64,000 bases of DNA from GCA-2737725 sp965229355 (GTDB lineage: Bacteria > Pseudomonadota > Alphaproteobacteria > Rhodospirillales > Rhodospirillaceae), in the NCBI GenBank assembly GCA_965229355.1, contig OZ245869.1, positions 1,736,001 to 1,800,000 of the forward strand, read 5' to 3'. The position numbers and the translations under genes are program-made. The notes beneath the pieces were generated by a model. It was not told where the DNA came from and did not search any database. It worked only from the letters and a program-made list of their open reading frames with translations. Positions 1-9,200 of the stretch are shown piece by piece. Within the stretch, counting starts at the first letter, position 1. Each line of letters begins with the position of its first letter.

Positions 1-138
1 ATCAAGCCATGCCCAAATGCCGACCAATAATAATGCGATCACCAGCGCTAAGCTCCAACGCGATAGCGCCAGACTCAAACGCCCTAACAGCGTACACGCG
101 CGCGCAAGGGCCGCGTTAACATGCGATAAAATTTTCAT
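1..138 (-). CDS. Partial membrane protein, N-terminus only
   Basis: An ATG at 138 opens a frame that stays open for 46 codons to the window edge. The translation begins MKILSHVNAAL and becomes strongly hydrophobic over about residues 27-45 (one membrane segment rich in Leu, Ala, Ile and Trp). A short basic-amphipathic start followed by a membrane helix fits an inner-membrane protein such as a sensor or transporter, but too little is present to name a family. No good Shine-Dalgarno is visible. The 120 bases between it and the hairpin at 264 show no other gene. Confidence 0.35.
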   Translation of the reverse strand, partial: MKILSHVNAALARACTLLGRLSLALSRWSLALVIALLLVGIWAWLD

Positions 139-263
139 GCAAATACCCGTGCCCAGATAGGCACGCCCTGCCAAATGGCAAGGCCTACACCCATGACTAA
201 ATATGTCGCTCTGGTGTGCGGCGAAAATTCGTATCAATCGTGACGAATGTGTGGTGATGGCGG

Positions 264-301
264 AAAAGAAAAAGGTGTGACACGAAAGTCGCGTCACACC
301 T
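264..301 (-). terminator. Intrinsic terminator of the MipA-like gene
   Basis: On the minus strand a 9-bp perfect stem (AGGTGTGAC with GTCACACCT; arms at 273-281 and 293-301) closes an 11-base loop and is followed by a T-rich tail (complement of the A-run at 264-273). It lies 25 bases beyond the stop of the outer-membrane protein gene, as expected for its terminator. Confidence 0.8.
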
Positions 302-325
302 GGATGGACTTGAAAGAGAGTTGAA

Positions 326-1180
326 TTAGAACGTGTACATCACGCCCACGCCGACCAAGCCCTGGAAGCTGTCACCAGCTTGGCGCACGATTGACGACCG
401 TTTGGCTTCACTCAGTAATTGTGCGGCTTGCACACGGGCCAGCAACGTCCAATCTTTGCTGATGTTGTAGCTGGCAGTTGCGCGAACAGCGGCTTCGCGG
501 AAGCCAGATGATGCATTGTAGATGCCTAAGCCTGACGCGGCGGAGCCTTGCGGCGTGACGCTAAAGAAGGCATCCATATACCGGTTGTTGCCCCAGGTGA
601 CGGCGATTTCAGGGATGACCGAGAAGGTCTCCTTTTTGTCGCGCAAGACAATGCCCAGCGACGGGGTGACGGTAACCCCATTATGGCCGCCCGCGAATTC
701 TTTGCGGCCGTTCAAACGAAATGCGAGCGGGCCAGCAATACGGCCTTCCAGAACGAAGCCTGCATTTATACCACGATCAACGTCCGGCAGGCGCGATACG
801 GCGGATGAACTATCGGCTTTGCGGCTTTCAGAAACGCCCGCCACCAAGCGCAAACGCCAATTGTCGCTTTTCCAGACGCGCACGCGCAACCCCAGCGGAT
901 CAAGCGTGATCTGATCTTTGTACTTGATCTGAAACACTGGCAGCACGAGGTCTTTGTAATTATCGCCGCCCGGATAATCGGGCGCGGTACCGACGCCAGC
1001 GCCAATGCCAAACTGCCAATGTTCGCGTTTGCCTTCGCCGATTTCATCGAGCCAGTCATCAAAACCGTCCAGCCAGGAACTTGACCCTGAAACCAGATTT
1101 TGGGCCTGTGCAGATCCCTGCACGGCAAAAACCGAGATGGCGGCGAAGACTAAAGTTTGAACGAAGCGTTGAAAGATCAT
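326..1180 (-). CDS. MipA/OmpV family outer-membrane protein
   Basis: Predicted 284-residue outer-membrane beta-barrel of the MipA/OmpV family (family members act as scaffold partners of murein hydrolases or as porin-like proteins). Seen: an N-terminal signal peptide (MIFQRFVQTLVFAAISVFA then an Ala-rich cleavage region ending AQA), the family-typical start of the mature part with GIGAGVGTAPDYPGG and later KDLVLPVFQIKYKD, alternating beta-strand pattern throughout, and a C-terminal aromatic residue (VGVMYTF) recognised by the BAM machinery. An ATG 22 codons upstream exists but would bury the signal peptide, so the start at 1180 is preferred. It is monocistronic with its own terminator. Confidence 0.8.
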   Translation of the reverse strand: MIFQRFVQTLVFAAISVFAVQGSAQAQNLVSGSSSWLDGFDDWLDEIGEGKREHWQFGIGAGVGTAPDYPGGDNYKDLVLPVFQIKYKDQITLDPLGLRVRVWKSDNWRLRLVAGVSESRKADSSSAVSRLPDVDRGINAGFVLEGRIAGPLAFRLNGRKEFAGGHNGVTVTPSLGIVLRDKKETFSVIPEIAVTWGNNRYMDAFFSVTPQGSAASGLGIYNASSGFREAAVRATASYNISKDWTLLARVQAAQLLSEAKRSSIVRQAGDSFQGLVGVGVMYTF

Positions 1181-1367
1181 GTGCAGAAAAATGTGTTCGT
1201 TGCCAATGCTGTATAGAAACGTGCTGCAGGGCAATAAGTTGCCCAAAAGCTGCCCGTGTTGTTAACTTTGGGCGAACAATTGAGCCCCGTCAACGCAATG
1301 ATCATAAGCCTACGCAGCTTGTGAAGTTGTAAACGCGAAGCTTCACATTTCCGTCAGACTTCATCGG

Positions 1368-3353
1368 TCAAACCTTAAGGCGTTTTAAATCCCGGATCAG
1401 AAACCGCCCAGGGTGTAGGGCTAAGGCCACATCGCGCTCAACCGGAAGCGGCTCACCGGTAATTTGGCAGGCCAAAATTTCAGCCGCCAAGGGCGCGGCG
1501 ACCAAACCGCGCGCGCCCAAGCCGGCCAACACATAAAGTCCAGGTTGATAGGTCGCCGTGCCATACCGTGCCCAAGGATGACCGTGCCGCAGTTCGGCAA
1601 AGGTCTCCATATAAGTTGCCTGGTCAGGTACTGCGCCCGCGACAGGCAAATGATCAGGTGTGGTGCAGCGAATGGCAGCGCGTCCTGTCACAGTGTCGGT
1701 CGTGAGATTTTGCGCCAGCCACGGCAGCGCGCGTGCCAAATCCGCGGTGTTGCGAATGTGATCTTCCGGCACGACAGCTTGATCGGCCAGTGCATCCGCG
1801 GTCCAATCAAACGTGGCGCCGACGCAGTGCTGGCCTTTGTATGCGGGTGTCATGTATCCGCCGTAGCCGAGCACACAGTGCAATTTCGCGCTGGCCGCAC
1901 TGGCACCGACAAAACTGATTTGGCCGCGCCGTCCACTTAACGGCAGCCATGATAATTGTGCGACTTGGGTTGCATTCATGGCATTCGCGAAAATCACGGC
2001 ATCTGCGCGTGTGATGATCTGCCCCTCTGCATCATGCACATTCCACAAGCCATGATGATGTTCGATATGGCTCACGCGCGTGTTACCCACAAAGGTGCTA
2101 TTGCGCGCGAGTGCGGCACACAGCAGCTTTGGATTCAGCCAGCCGCCTTGCGGAAAATAAAGCGCACTGTACGGCAGCTTTGTGCCCGCAATCTCGGACG
2201 CTTCGGTCGCACTGACATGAAACAGCAAGGGCTCGGGCAGGGTGCCCAAGTTGGCGATGGCTTTTAAGCGCTCATCGTCTTCGTCTGTGGCCAATTGCAG
2301 CACGCCACATCGGTCGCGCGATATGTTTTCGCCTGTCTCGGCCAGCTCTTCCAACTGATCAAGGCACATACGCCACGCGCGCGCATAAAATCGCCCATCG
2401 AGATTTTCCGCGGCGGTCAGGCGCGGCATTAATACGCCCACGCTATTCCCCGAGGCTTCATCCGCAATGGTCCTGCGTCGATCAATGATCGTGGTGCGCC
2501 AGCCGCGTTTATGCAGCGCATGGGCCACGTTGGTGCCTGCTAACCCTGCGCCGACAATCACCGCATGGCCTGAATGCGTGGTGCTGACAGGTGGGGCTGC
2601 AAACCACGGCGGCAGCGTATCTTTGCGTTTATGCTCTTGATGTGCAGGGTGTTCTCGAAATGTTGCGCGCAACATTTCGGCCTTGGTGCCGAAGCCTGGC
2701 GCTTTCATCACATCAAACCCTAAGGATGCAAGTGCGCGGCGCACGTCACCCGCAACCGTGTATGTGGCGAGCTTGGTGCCCGGCTTTGACAGGCGCGCGA
2801 CTTCCGCCAACACCTCAGGTCGCCACATCTCGGGGTTTTTGTCGGGCGCGAAGCCGTCCAAGAACCAGGCATCGATATGCGCATCAAGCGCACTCAACAT
2901 CTGAAGCGCTTCGCCGCACAGCAGCGTCAGTACGACTTTGTTATTTTCAAAAAAGAACCGCTGAAACCCCGGCTGCGGATGTAAGTACGCACGTATGAGG
3001 GCCTTGCCGACAATGCGCAATTCAGGCCAGCGCGCCACACACTCTTTCATGTCCTGGTGACTGATGGGGAAGCCTTCGACCGCAATGTAATGCAGCCGCG
3101 CGTTTCCCCGTTTTGTGTGGCGCCACAGGTCGTAGGTGTTGAGAAAATTCAACCCCGTGCCGAAGCCCATCTCGCCCACGGTGAACAGATGCGCATCGGC
3201 CCAGGCCTTGGGCAGGCCGCACCCGTCTAAAAATACGGCACGCGATTCCGCCAACCCGCCGGTACGGCTGCGGTACACATCACCAAACCGCTCGGAATAA
3301 GGCGTGTGCTGCGGCAGCCAGGTCAGTTGAGGTGAGGGAAGGTGAAGCGGCAT
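1368..3353 (-). CDS. mnmC: Bifunctional tRNA mnm5s2U biosynthesis protein MnmC
   Basis: A 661-residue cytoplasmic enzyme that completes 5-methylaminomethyl-2-thiouridine at wobble position 34 of certain tRNAs. The N-terminal part (about 1-240) is the SAM-dependent MnmC2/MnmD methyltransferase, with GEMGFGTGLNFLNTY as SAM site and DAWFLDGFAPDKNPEMW as the family signature. The C-terminal part (about 265-650) is the FAD-dependent MnmC1 oxidase, with the Rossmann dinucleotide motif VIVGAGLAGTNVAHAL and a downstream GRAAIRCTTPDHLPVAG segment. The fused two-domain form matches the family's usual length. It is transcribed away from the hydrolase gene at 3520, with under 170 bases between the two starts. 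Confidence 0.93.
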   Translation of the reverse strand: MPLHLPSPQLTWLPQHTPYSERFGDVYRSRTGGLAESRAVFLDGCGLPKAWADAHLFTVGEMGFGTGLNFLNTYDLWRHTKRGNARLHYIAVEGFPISHQDMKECVARWPELRIVGKALIRAYLHPQPGFQRFFFENNKVVLTLLCGEALQMLSALDAHIDAWFLDGFAPDKNPEMWRPEVLAEVARLSKPGTKLATYTVAGDVRRALASLGFDVMKAPGFGTKAEMLRATFREHPAHQEHKRKDTLPPWFAAPPVSTTHSGHAVIVGAGLAGTNVAHALHKRGWRTTIIDRRRTIADEASGNSVGVLMPRLTAAENLDGRFYARAWRMCLDQLEELAETGENISRDRCGVLQLATDEDDERLKAIANLGTLPEPLLFHVSATEASEIAGTKLPYSALYFPQGGWLNPKLLCAALARNSTFVGNTRVSHIEHHHGLWNVHDAEGQIITRADAVIFANAMNATQVAQLSWLPLSGRRGQISFVGASAASAKLHCVLGYGGYMTPAYKGQHCVGATFDWTADALADQAVVPEDHIRNTADLARALPWLAQNLTTDTVTGRAAIRCTTPDHLPVAGAVPDQATYMETFAELRHGHPWARYGTATYQPGLYVLAGLGARGLVAAPLAAEILACQITGEPLPVERDVALALHPGRFLIRDLKRLKV

Positions 3354-3519
3354 TTAATTAAGGCAGTAAAGAGTGTGTTTGTCGTGTTTATCCACCACAA
3401 TATTGCCGCACTATAACAACAATTTCAGAAGGGCGGACTTAACGTGGATTGTTCAGGGGTTTAGGGTCCGGCGAAAGTGTGGCGGCTGTCAGCCGCTGCG
3501 GGGAATTCACAGGGTTTTA

Positions 3520-5355
3520 ATGCTGACGTTACGAACAAGAGGGGGGCGGACAGGAGCGCGCTTGATCAGGCTATTGGTCTTACTCGTGTTTGCGGCCTCC
3601 ATTCCCCCTACTTATGCGCAAAACCCGGTGCCACGACTGTCGGGCCAGCCCATCGCGCAAGATATCATCACCGTCACCACGCCCGATGGTTTGCAACTGC
3701 CTGCGGTCCTCACCACGCCTGCAACAGGCTTTAATGCGGCTACTCCGGCCATTGTGTTCATCCCCGATGGTCCCGGCTTATCGCCTTTAAGGTCAAGCGA
3801 CCCTTCGCACTTTCTGGCCGATGCACTGGCGGGCCAAGGTTATGTCACCTTAAGTTTGGAAACACGCCTGACCGCGCGCTATGCCTTCAGCCGGTTTGAT
3901 GAATCGGTGACGGACATTAAAGCTGCTATCGACGCGCTGGCCTCGCGCGGTGCGTCAACAATTGTCCTGGCCGGTGCAGGCTTAGGCACACTGCAAGTCG
4001 CGCGCTACATGATCGAGACCAATGATAGCCGTGTGAAAGCCTTCATCATGGCATCGCCTAGCGAAGATTTGGCCGATGCTTGGCGCAAGCAAGCCGGTGA
4101 AGAGCGTTATTGGAAAATGGTCGATCAGGCCTCGAAGGCCGTCAATGAAGGCGAACGCAAGCTGATCGATCTCGGCAACGGCCTGATCTTCACGCCGTCG
4201 GTGTTTTTAGATTGGTACGGGCCCACTGCCAAAACATCACTGACGGCCAACATGGCCAGTTTGGATAAACCCATTCTGCTGCTGGCCGGTGGTAATGATA
4301 CGCGCGTGCCCAAGGGCCGCTTAGAAGCCTTAAAAGCGATCGCGTTTCTCAGCAAAGATGTTGATGCGCTGATGTACCCCGGCGCCGGGCGTGATTTATC
4401 CGTGCAGCGCGACGGTGTGGCCAGCGATGTGTTGAAGTGGCTGGACGGGAACAACTTAGTTGTTCCTGCGCGCGTGCAAACGCAGCTTGTCTCCGCCACA
4501 GCAGCGGATGGCACCAAACTTGAAGGTGTGTATTACCGCCCCTCAACCTATGTCGATCCAAGTAAGCCTGCGTTCATTCTCACGCACGGCTGGGCATCTG
4601 ATGTGATGCGCTCGACATCGCATTGGCTAGCGCAACGTTTAGCGCAAAAAGGGTACGTCGTGCTGTCGATGCAGCATCGCGGTTCGGGCTTTAAGGGCAC
4701 TGTCTCAGGAAAAATGGAAGATGTGCCGCAAGATATTGCGGCATGGTCATCGTTCATGGGCGGACGCGGCCATCGCAATCTTGTGGGCTTGGGCCATTCC
4801 GTCGGTGGTCTGTGGCTGACCGACTATGTGGCCAAAACAAAAGACCCGCGCATCAAAGCCATTATCTATCTGGCCCCCATGCGTGATCTGCCCAAACATG
4901 CGCGCCTTGCCATGGGTGAGGACCGCTATGCGCGCACGGTGTTAGAGGCCGATGAAGCGGTGCGTGACGGCAAGGGGGCGACACACCTGATCGACGCACC
5001 GTTCCCACAGACGGTGTACGAAGAAGATCCGCGTCAGCCCATGTTCCTGTCCGCCCCCGGTTCAGGCTTCACTTATTATTATGCCGATGCGTTCTTAAGT
5101 TACTGGGGCCCAAAATCGCACGCGTTGCACACGCAGTTGATCAAGCAAGTGAACTTACCGATTTTGGCGTTGGGCGGGTCACGCGACCCGTTGATGCAAG
5201 GCGCATTCCTGATTGAATTCACGCAGGCTGCTGGCCCAAAAGCCAAATACATTTTCTATGGTGGCCCCGGCGGCGCGCCATCGTCGTTTGAAGGGTTTGA
5301 AACCCGCGTCACAGACGATATCCTGGCGTGGATCGCACAAACGTTACCGCGGTAA
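3520..5355 (+). CDS. Exported tandem alpha/beta-hydrolase with degraded active sites
   Basis: A 611-residue protein with a basic N-terminus and a signal peptide (LIRLLVLLVFAASIPPTYA), so probably periplasmic. It holds two copies of an alpha/beta-hydrolase fold, about residues 40-305 and 320-610. In copy 1 the nucleophile elbow reads G152-A-G154-L-G156, with Gly in place of Ser, and the usual GxGH region reads GAGR291D, with Arg for His. Copy 2 keeps the elbow G425-H-S427-V-G429 and an acid at Asp556 (GGSRDP), but the expected His region reads GGPGGAPSS. The substrate is unknown; it may be non-catalytic or use an unusual base. The ATG at 3520 is chosen because it directly precedes the signal peptide; the frame is open 49 codons further upstream. 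Confidence 0.75.
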   Translation: MLTLRTRGGRTGARLIRLLVLLVFAASIPPTYAQNPVPRLSGQPIAQDIITVTTPDGLQLPAVLTTPATGFNAATPAIVFIPDGPGLSPLRSSDPSHFLADALAGQGYVTLSLETRLTARYAFSRFDESVTDIKAAIDALASRGASTIVLAGAGLGTLQVARYMIETNDSRVKAFIMASPSEDLADAWRKQAGEERYWKMVDQASKAVNEGERKLIDLGNGLIFTPSVFLDWYGPTAKTSLTANMASLDKPILLLAGGNDTRVPKGRLEALKAIAFLSKDVDALMYPGAGRDLSVQRDGVASDVLKWLDGNNLVVPARVQTQLVSATAADGTKLEGVYYRPSTYVDPSKPAFILTHGWASDVMRSTSHWLAQRLAQKGYVVLSMQHRGSGFKGTVSGKMEDVPQDIAAWSSFMGGRGHRNLVGLGHSVGGLWLTDYVAKTKDPRIKAIIYLAPMRDLPKHARLAMGEDRYARTVLEADEAVRDGKGATHLIDAPFPQTVYEEDPRQPMFLSAPGSGFTYYYADAFLSYWGPKSHALHTQLIKQVNLPILALGGSRDPLMQGAFLIEFTQAAGPKAKYIFYGGPGGAPSSFEGFETRVTDDILAWIAQTLPR

Positions 5356-5394
5356 CGCGCGACTCTTTTTGTCGTCAGTGGTTCTTATCGCGTG

Positions 5395-6657
5395 ATGAAT
5401 ACCGAACTTGAAACCTACCTGCGTCTGGCCATGGCCTTTGGCATCGGGCTTATTGTCGGCATCGAACGCGGCTGGCGGGCGCGCGATCAGCCAGATGGCT
5501 CGCGTGCAGCAGGTATTCGCACGTTCACCCTGATTGGCTTCTTGGGTGGCATTGCAGCCCTGGTGGAAGGTGAAGCTGTCATCATTGGTGCGGGGCTGGC
5601 GGTCTTGCTGATGCTGGCGGCCGCTTACATCACTGGCCAATCAAAAGATCAGCCGCGCGGTATCACCAGCGAAATTGCAGCTCTTCTCACTTATATTCTG
5701 GGCGTGATCGCGGTGCGTGGCGATATGGCGGCGGCGGGGGCTGCGGCAGTTGCAATCGTTGCCGTGCTAGGCTCGCGTGAAACCATTCATGGTTGGCTGA
5801 AGAAAATTGAAGAGGTCGAACTGAAAGCCGCGATGCAGCTTTTGGTGATCTCGGTCATCATTTTGCCAGTCCTGCCCAATCAAGGTTATGGCCCTGGCGG
5901 CGTTATCAATCCGTTCGAGTTGTGGTGGATCGTTGTTGTCATCGCCAGCATTTCGTTTGCGGCTATGGCGGCGAAGAAATGGTTGGGTGATCGCGCTGGG
6001 TTATTTTGGGCAGGTCTGTTGGGCGGGCTTGCCTCATCCACAGCCGTGGCTGTCAGTTACGCGCGCATGGCGCGGGCCGATGCGCACCTGACACCGTCAT
6101 TGGTGGTGGGTGTAGGGGCCGCAACCTGCGTAAAGTTTGCGCGCGCACTGGTTGTTGCAACCATCATCTTCCCATCCGGGGCTTTTATTCTGGCGCCAAG
6201 CTTACTCACCGCATGCCTCTTTACATCAGGTGCGACGTGGCTGATCGCGCGGGGACAGAAAAAAATTCCGAAAGTCAAAAATGTTGCTGACACCACTGAA
6301 GGCCCTGATCTCACAGTTGCGGTGTCGTTTGCCTTCATCCTCGGAATAGTCACCATCGCCGAGCATTATGGGCGTGAATGGTTTGGGTCTGCGGGTGTGC
6401 TGATGGTGGCGGCCATTTCAGGCTTTGTCGATGTCGATGCGGTCACGATCTCAACCGCACGCCAAGCGTTGGCCTCACCCGAACAGAGTGCCTCTGTATT
6501 AGCCTTAGCCGTGCCGATTGCCGTTATGGTGAACACACTTGCGAAATTGATCTATATTTTCGCTATCGCAGGTCTCGATATGGCCAAGCGCTATGGCGTG
6601 ATTGCGGGCGCTGCTGCAATCGGCCTGATCGTTGGCTCAGCACTACGGGCGCTCTAA
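5395..6657 (+). CDS. MgtC/SapB-DUF4010 family integral membrane protein
   Basis: A 420-residue polytopic membrane protein. The N-terminal half resembles the MgtC/SapB fold (ETYLRLAMAFGIGLIVGIERGWRAR, then IRTFTLIGFLGGIAALV), and the C-terminal half matches the DUF4010 part of this family (GLLGGLASSTAVAVSYARMAR, several further helices to GLIVGSALRAL). About 12 membrane helices can be counted. MgtC relatives are linked to magnesium or phosphate homeostasis; the function of the long DUF4010 branch is not established. A GTG sits directly before the ATG, so 5392 is an alternative start. It follows the hydrolase by about 40 bases in the same direction and may be co-transcribed. Confidence 0.8.
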   Translation: MNTELETYLRLAMAFGIGLIVGIERGWRARDQPDGSRAAGIRTFTLIGFLGGIAALVEGEAVIIGAGLAVLLMLAAAYITGQSKDQPRGITSEIAALLTYILGVIAVRGDMAAAGAAAVAIVAVLGSRETIHGWLKKIEEVELKAAMQLLVISVIILPVLPNQGYGPGGVINPFELWWIVVVIASISFAAMAAKKWLGDRAGLFWAGLLGGLASSTAVAVSYARMARADAHLTPSLVVGVGAATCVKFARALVVATIIFPSGAFILAPSLLTACLFTSGATWLIARGQKKIPKVKNVADTTEGPDLTVAVSFAFILGIVTIAEHYGREWFGSAGVLMVAAISGFVDVDAVTISTARQALASPEQSASVLALAVPIAVMVNTLAKLIYIFAIAGLDMAKRYGVIAGAAAIGLIVGSALRAL

Positions 6658-6681
6658 ACAACTTATCCAAATCGACTGCCG

Positions 6682-6942
6682 TTAATGCAGTAAAACAGCT
6701 TTTGCGTTTCGCAAAGTAACCGGTTTGATGAGTTCCTGGCTTGCGATGCGCACAGAGTGCAGTTTCCCATCCAAGTTTTTCTCCCAGAACTCTAAAAACT
6801 TATGCAGCTCGGGAAATTTCGGGGCCAAGTCCAGGCGTTGCCAGATAAACTCTTGCAACACGCTTGGATGGTCCGGGAGGTGATAGAGAATATGCGCCGT
6901 GGTCAGGCGATAATCTTTCAACTGAAGCGCCAAATCAGACAT
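6682..6942 (-). CDS. Usg-family protein
   Basis: An 86-residue protein matching the small alphaproteobacterial Usg family: MSDLALQLKDYRLTTAHILYHLPDHPSVLQ, then WQRLDLAPKFPELHKFLEFWEKNLDGKLHSVRIA. It has no membrane segment or catalytic motif. The molecular role is unknown; the family is named for a gene near tryptophan-biosynthesis genes in some species. The start at 6942 is preferred over an ATG nine codons upstream because family members begin with MS-x-L-ALQL. It converges on the membrane protein gene that ends at 6657. Confidence 0.75.
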   Translation of the reverse strand: MSDLALQLKDYRLTTAHILYHLPDHPSVLQEFIWQRLDLAPKFPELHKFLEFWEKNLDGKLHSVRIASQELIKPVTLRNAKAVLLH

Positions 6943-7023
6943 GCAAACTCCTATAAAAAAAGTCAGCATGAAAACGGTGCCAGAGGCGCGTCAAAAGCTC
7001 AATTATTATTTTAAATCAATAGT

Positions 7024-7050
7024 TTAGCAGCATTTCAATAAGAGTGCTGC
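7024..7050 (+). promoter_or_regulatory. Degenerate CIRCE-like operator upstream of groESL
   Basis: Two 9-base half-sites, TTAGCAGCA and GAGTGCTGC, are separated by exactly 9 bases, the geometry of the HrcA-binding CIRCE element (consensus TTAGCACTC-N9-GAGTGCTAA). The left arm matches the outer TTAGCA and the right arm matches the inner GAGTGCT. An exact 6-bp inverted repeat GCAGCA/TGCTGC overlaps the same bases. It is 115 bases before groES. HrcA control is inferred; hrcA is not in the window. Confidence 0.5.
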
Positions 7051-7164
7051 CACCCCCTTGCGCGGCCAAATTTTTTTCCTAACTCAGCTCACGGCCGGCC
7101 CCGGTTCAGGGGAGGCCATTCAAAATTTGTCACATCATTTGCTTCAGGAAAGGAATGACCTGTC

Positions 7165-7485
7165 ATGACAAACACATTTCGTCCCTTGCATGACCGCATT
7201 TTGGTGGAACGCATCGAGGCCGATGCTCGCACACCTGGCGGCATTATCATTCCCGACACGGCGAAGGAAAAGCCGATGGAAGGAAAAGTCGTCGCTGTCG
7301 GTTCTGGCGCGCGCGACGAGAAAGGGGCCCTTCATCCGCTGGATGTAAAGCCGGGTGATCGCATTCTCTTCGGAAAGTGGTCTGGCACGGAAGTGAAGAT
7401 CGACGGCAAGGAGCTGTTGATCATGAAAGAAACAGACGTGTTGGGCGTGATCGAAGAATCTGCCGCCCTGCGCAAGGCCGCTTAA
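7165..7485 (+). CDS. groES: Co-chaperonin GroES
   Basis: A 106-residue Cpn10 subunit that caps the GroEL chamber in the cytoplasm. It shows the family start FRPLHDRILVERIEAD, the mobile-loop region PGGIIIPDTAKEKPMEGKVVAVG, the roof-loop/core stretch VKPGDRILFGKWSGTEVKIDGKELLIMKETDVLGVIE and a short Ala/Arg tail that makes it somewhat longer than the usual 95-97 residues. A GGAAAGGA Shine-Dalgarno region precedes the ATG. It is first gene of the groES-groEL operon, 57 bases before groEL, behind a CIRCE-like element. Confidence 0.97.
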   Translation: MTNTFRPLHDRILVERIEADARTPGGIIIPDTAKEKPMEGKVVAVGSGARDEKGALHPLDVKPGDRILFGKWSGTEVKIDGKELLIMKETDVLGVIEESAALRKAA

Positions 7486-7542
7486 TCTCGTTTCGAATTC
7501 CAATCTCGTTCCGAGTTCAAGAGTGATCAGGAGATAGCATCA

Positions 7543-9168
7543 ATGTCTGCAAAAGATGTTCGTTTTTCCGCTGATGCCCGCGAGAAAATGCTGCGCGGTG
7601 TCGATACCTTGGCCAATGCCGTGAAGGTCACGCTGGGCCCCAAGGGTCGCAATGTGGTTCTGGAAAAATCGTTCGGTGCGCCGCGTATTACCAAAGACGG
7701 TGTTTCTGTCGCTAAGGAAATCGAACTGAAAGACAAGTTCGAGAATATGGGCGCGCAAATGGTGAAAGAGGTCGCCTCCAAAACCGCTGATGCGGCGGGT
7801 GACGGCACCACCACGGCAACTGTACTGGCGCAAGCCATTGTTCGGGAAGGCGCGAAGGCCGTTGCCGCGGGCATGAACCCGATGGACTTAAAGCGTGGGA
7901 TCGACCTGGCTGTTGAAGCAGTCGTAAAAGATATCCAGGCGCGCTCCAAGAATGTGAAAAATAACGACGAAGTTGCCCAAGTCGGCACAGTGTCAGCCAA
8001 CGGCGAACGCGAGATTGGCGATATCATTGCCAAGGCCATGGATAAGGTCGGCAAGGAAGGCGTCATTACGGTGGAAGAGGCCAAAGGCCTTGAGACTGAA
8101 TTGGATGTGGTCGAAGGCATGCAGTTCGACCGTGGTTATACGTCGCCCTATTTTGTGACCAACAGCGATAAGATGACCGTGGAACTGGATAATCCTTACA
8201 TCCTGATTCACGAAAAGAAGCTGGCCAGCTTGCAGCCGCTGTTGCCAGTTCTGGAAGCCGTCGTGCAAAGCGGCAAGCCACTGCTGATTATCGCTGAAGA
8301 TATTGAAGGCGAAGCTTTAGCAACCTTGGTGGTCAATAAGCTGCGCGGTGGTCTGAAAGTGGCCGCCGTCAAAGCCCCGGGCTTCGGTGATCGTCGTAAG
8401 GCGATGCTGGAAGACATTGCTGTGCTGACCAACGGCACTGTGATCAGTGAGGAAACGGGCATTAAGCTTGAAAGCGTAACCGTTGATATGCTGGGTCGCG
8501 CCAAGCAGGTTACGATTGATAAGGACAACACCACCATCGTCGATGGCTCTGGCAAGAAGGCAGATATCACGGCACGCTGTGATCAGATCCGTCGCCAAAT
8601 TCAAGACACCACCTCGGATTACGACCGCGAAAAACTGCAAGAGCGTTTGGCCAAACTTGCGGGCGGCGTGGCTGTCATCCGGGTTGGGGGCGCAACGGAA
8701 GTCTCTGTGAAAGAAAAGAAGGACCGCGTTGATGACGCCCTTCATGCAACGCGTGCTGCAGTGGAAGAAGGCATTGTGCCAGGCGGTGGTGTGGCCTTGC
8801 TATACGCCGTGCGCGCACTGAAAGACATCAAGACGACCAATGACGATCAACGTGTTGGTGTCGATATCGTGCGCCGTGCGTTGGAAGCGCCGATCCGTCA
8901 AATTGCGACGAATGCCGGTTGGGACGGTGCTGTGGTTGCTGGCAAGGTGCTCGAATCCAACGACACGGCCTGGGGCTTTGATGCGCAAGACGGCCAATAC
9001 AAAAACTTGGTCAAAGCGGGCATTATTGATCCCACCAAAGTTGTCCGCGTCGCGCTGCAAGATGCTTCATCTGTCGCAGGTTTGCTGATTACCACTGAAG
9101 CCATGGTGGCCGAATTGCCGAAGAAAGAAACGCCTGCTCCGGCTGCGCCGGGCGGCATGGATTTCTAA
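7543..9168 (+). CDS. groEL: Chaperonin GroEL
   Basis: A 541-residue Hsp60 chaperonin that folds client proteins in an ATP-driven double ring with GroES. Diagnostic motifs are VKVTLGPKGRNVVLEKSFGAPRITKDG near the start, the ATP-binding DAAGDGTTTATVLAQAI, the Cpn60 signature region AAVEEGIVPGGGVALL near residue 405-420, and a C-terminal tail ending in GGMDF. The length is normal and no residues look missing. A GGAG Shine-Dalgarno lies just before the ATG. It is second in the operon and is followed by two hairpins. Confidence 0.98.
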   Translation: MSAKDVRFSADAREKMLRGVDTLANAVKVTLGPKGRNVVLEKSFGAPRITKDGVSVAKEIELKDKFENMGAQMVKEVASKTADAAGDGTTTATVLAQAIVREGAKAVAAGMNPMDLKRGIDLAVEAVVKDIQARSKNVKNNDEVAQVGTVSANGEREIGDIIAKAMDKVGKEGVITVEEAKGLETELDVVEGMQFDRGYTSPYFVTNSDKMTVELDNPYILIHEKKLASLQPLLPVLEAVVQSGKPLLIIAEDIEGEALATLVVNKLRGGLKVAAVKAPGFGDRRKAMLEDIAVLTNGTVISEETGIKLESVTVDMLGRAKQVTIDKDNTTIVDGSGKKADITARCDQIRRQIQDTTSDYDREKLQERLAKLAGGVAVIRVGGATEVSVKEKKDRVDDALHATRAAVEEGIVPGGGVALLYAVRALKDIKTTNDDQRVGVDIVRRALEAPIRQIATNAGWDGAVVAGKVLESNDTAWGFDAQDGQYKNLVKAGIIDPTKVVRVALQDASSVAGLLITTEAMVAELPKKETPAPAAPGGMDF

Positions 9169-9200
9169 GCAGCGATACCGCTCTACGTCTCATTCCTCTC

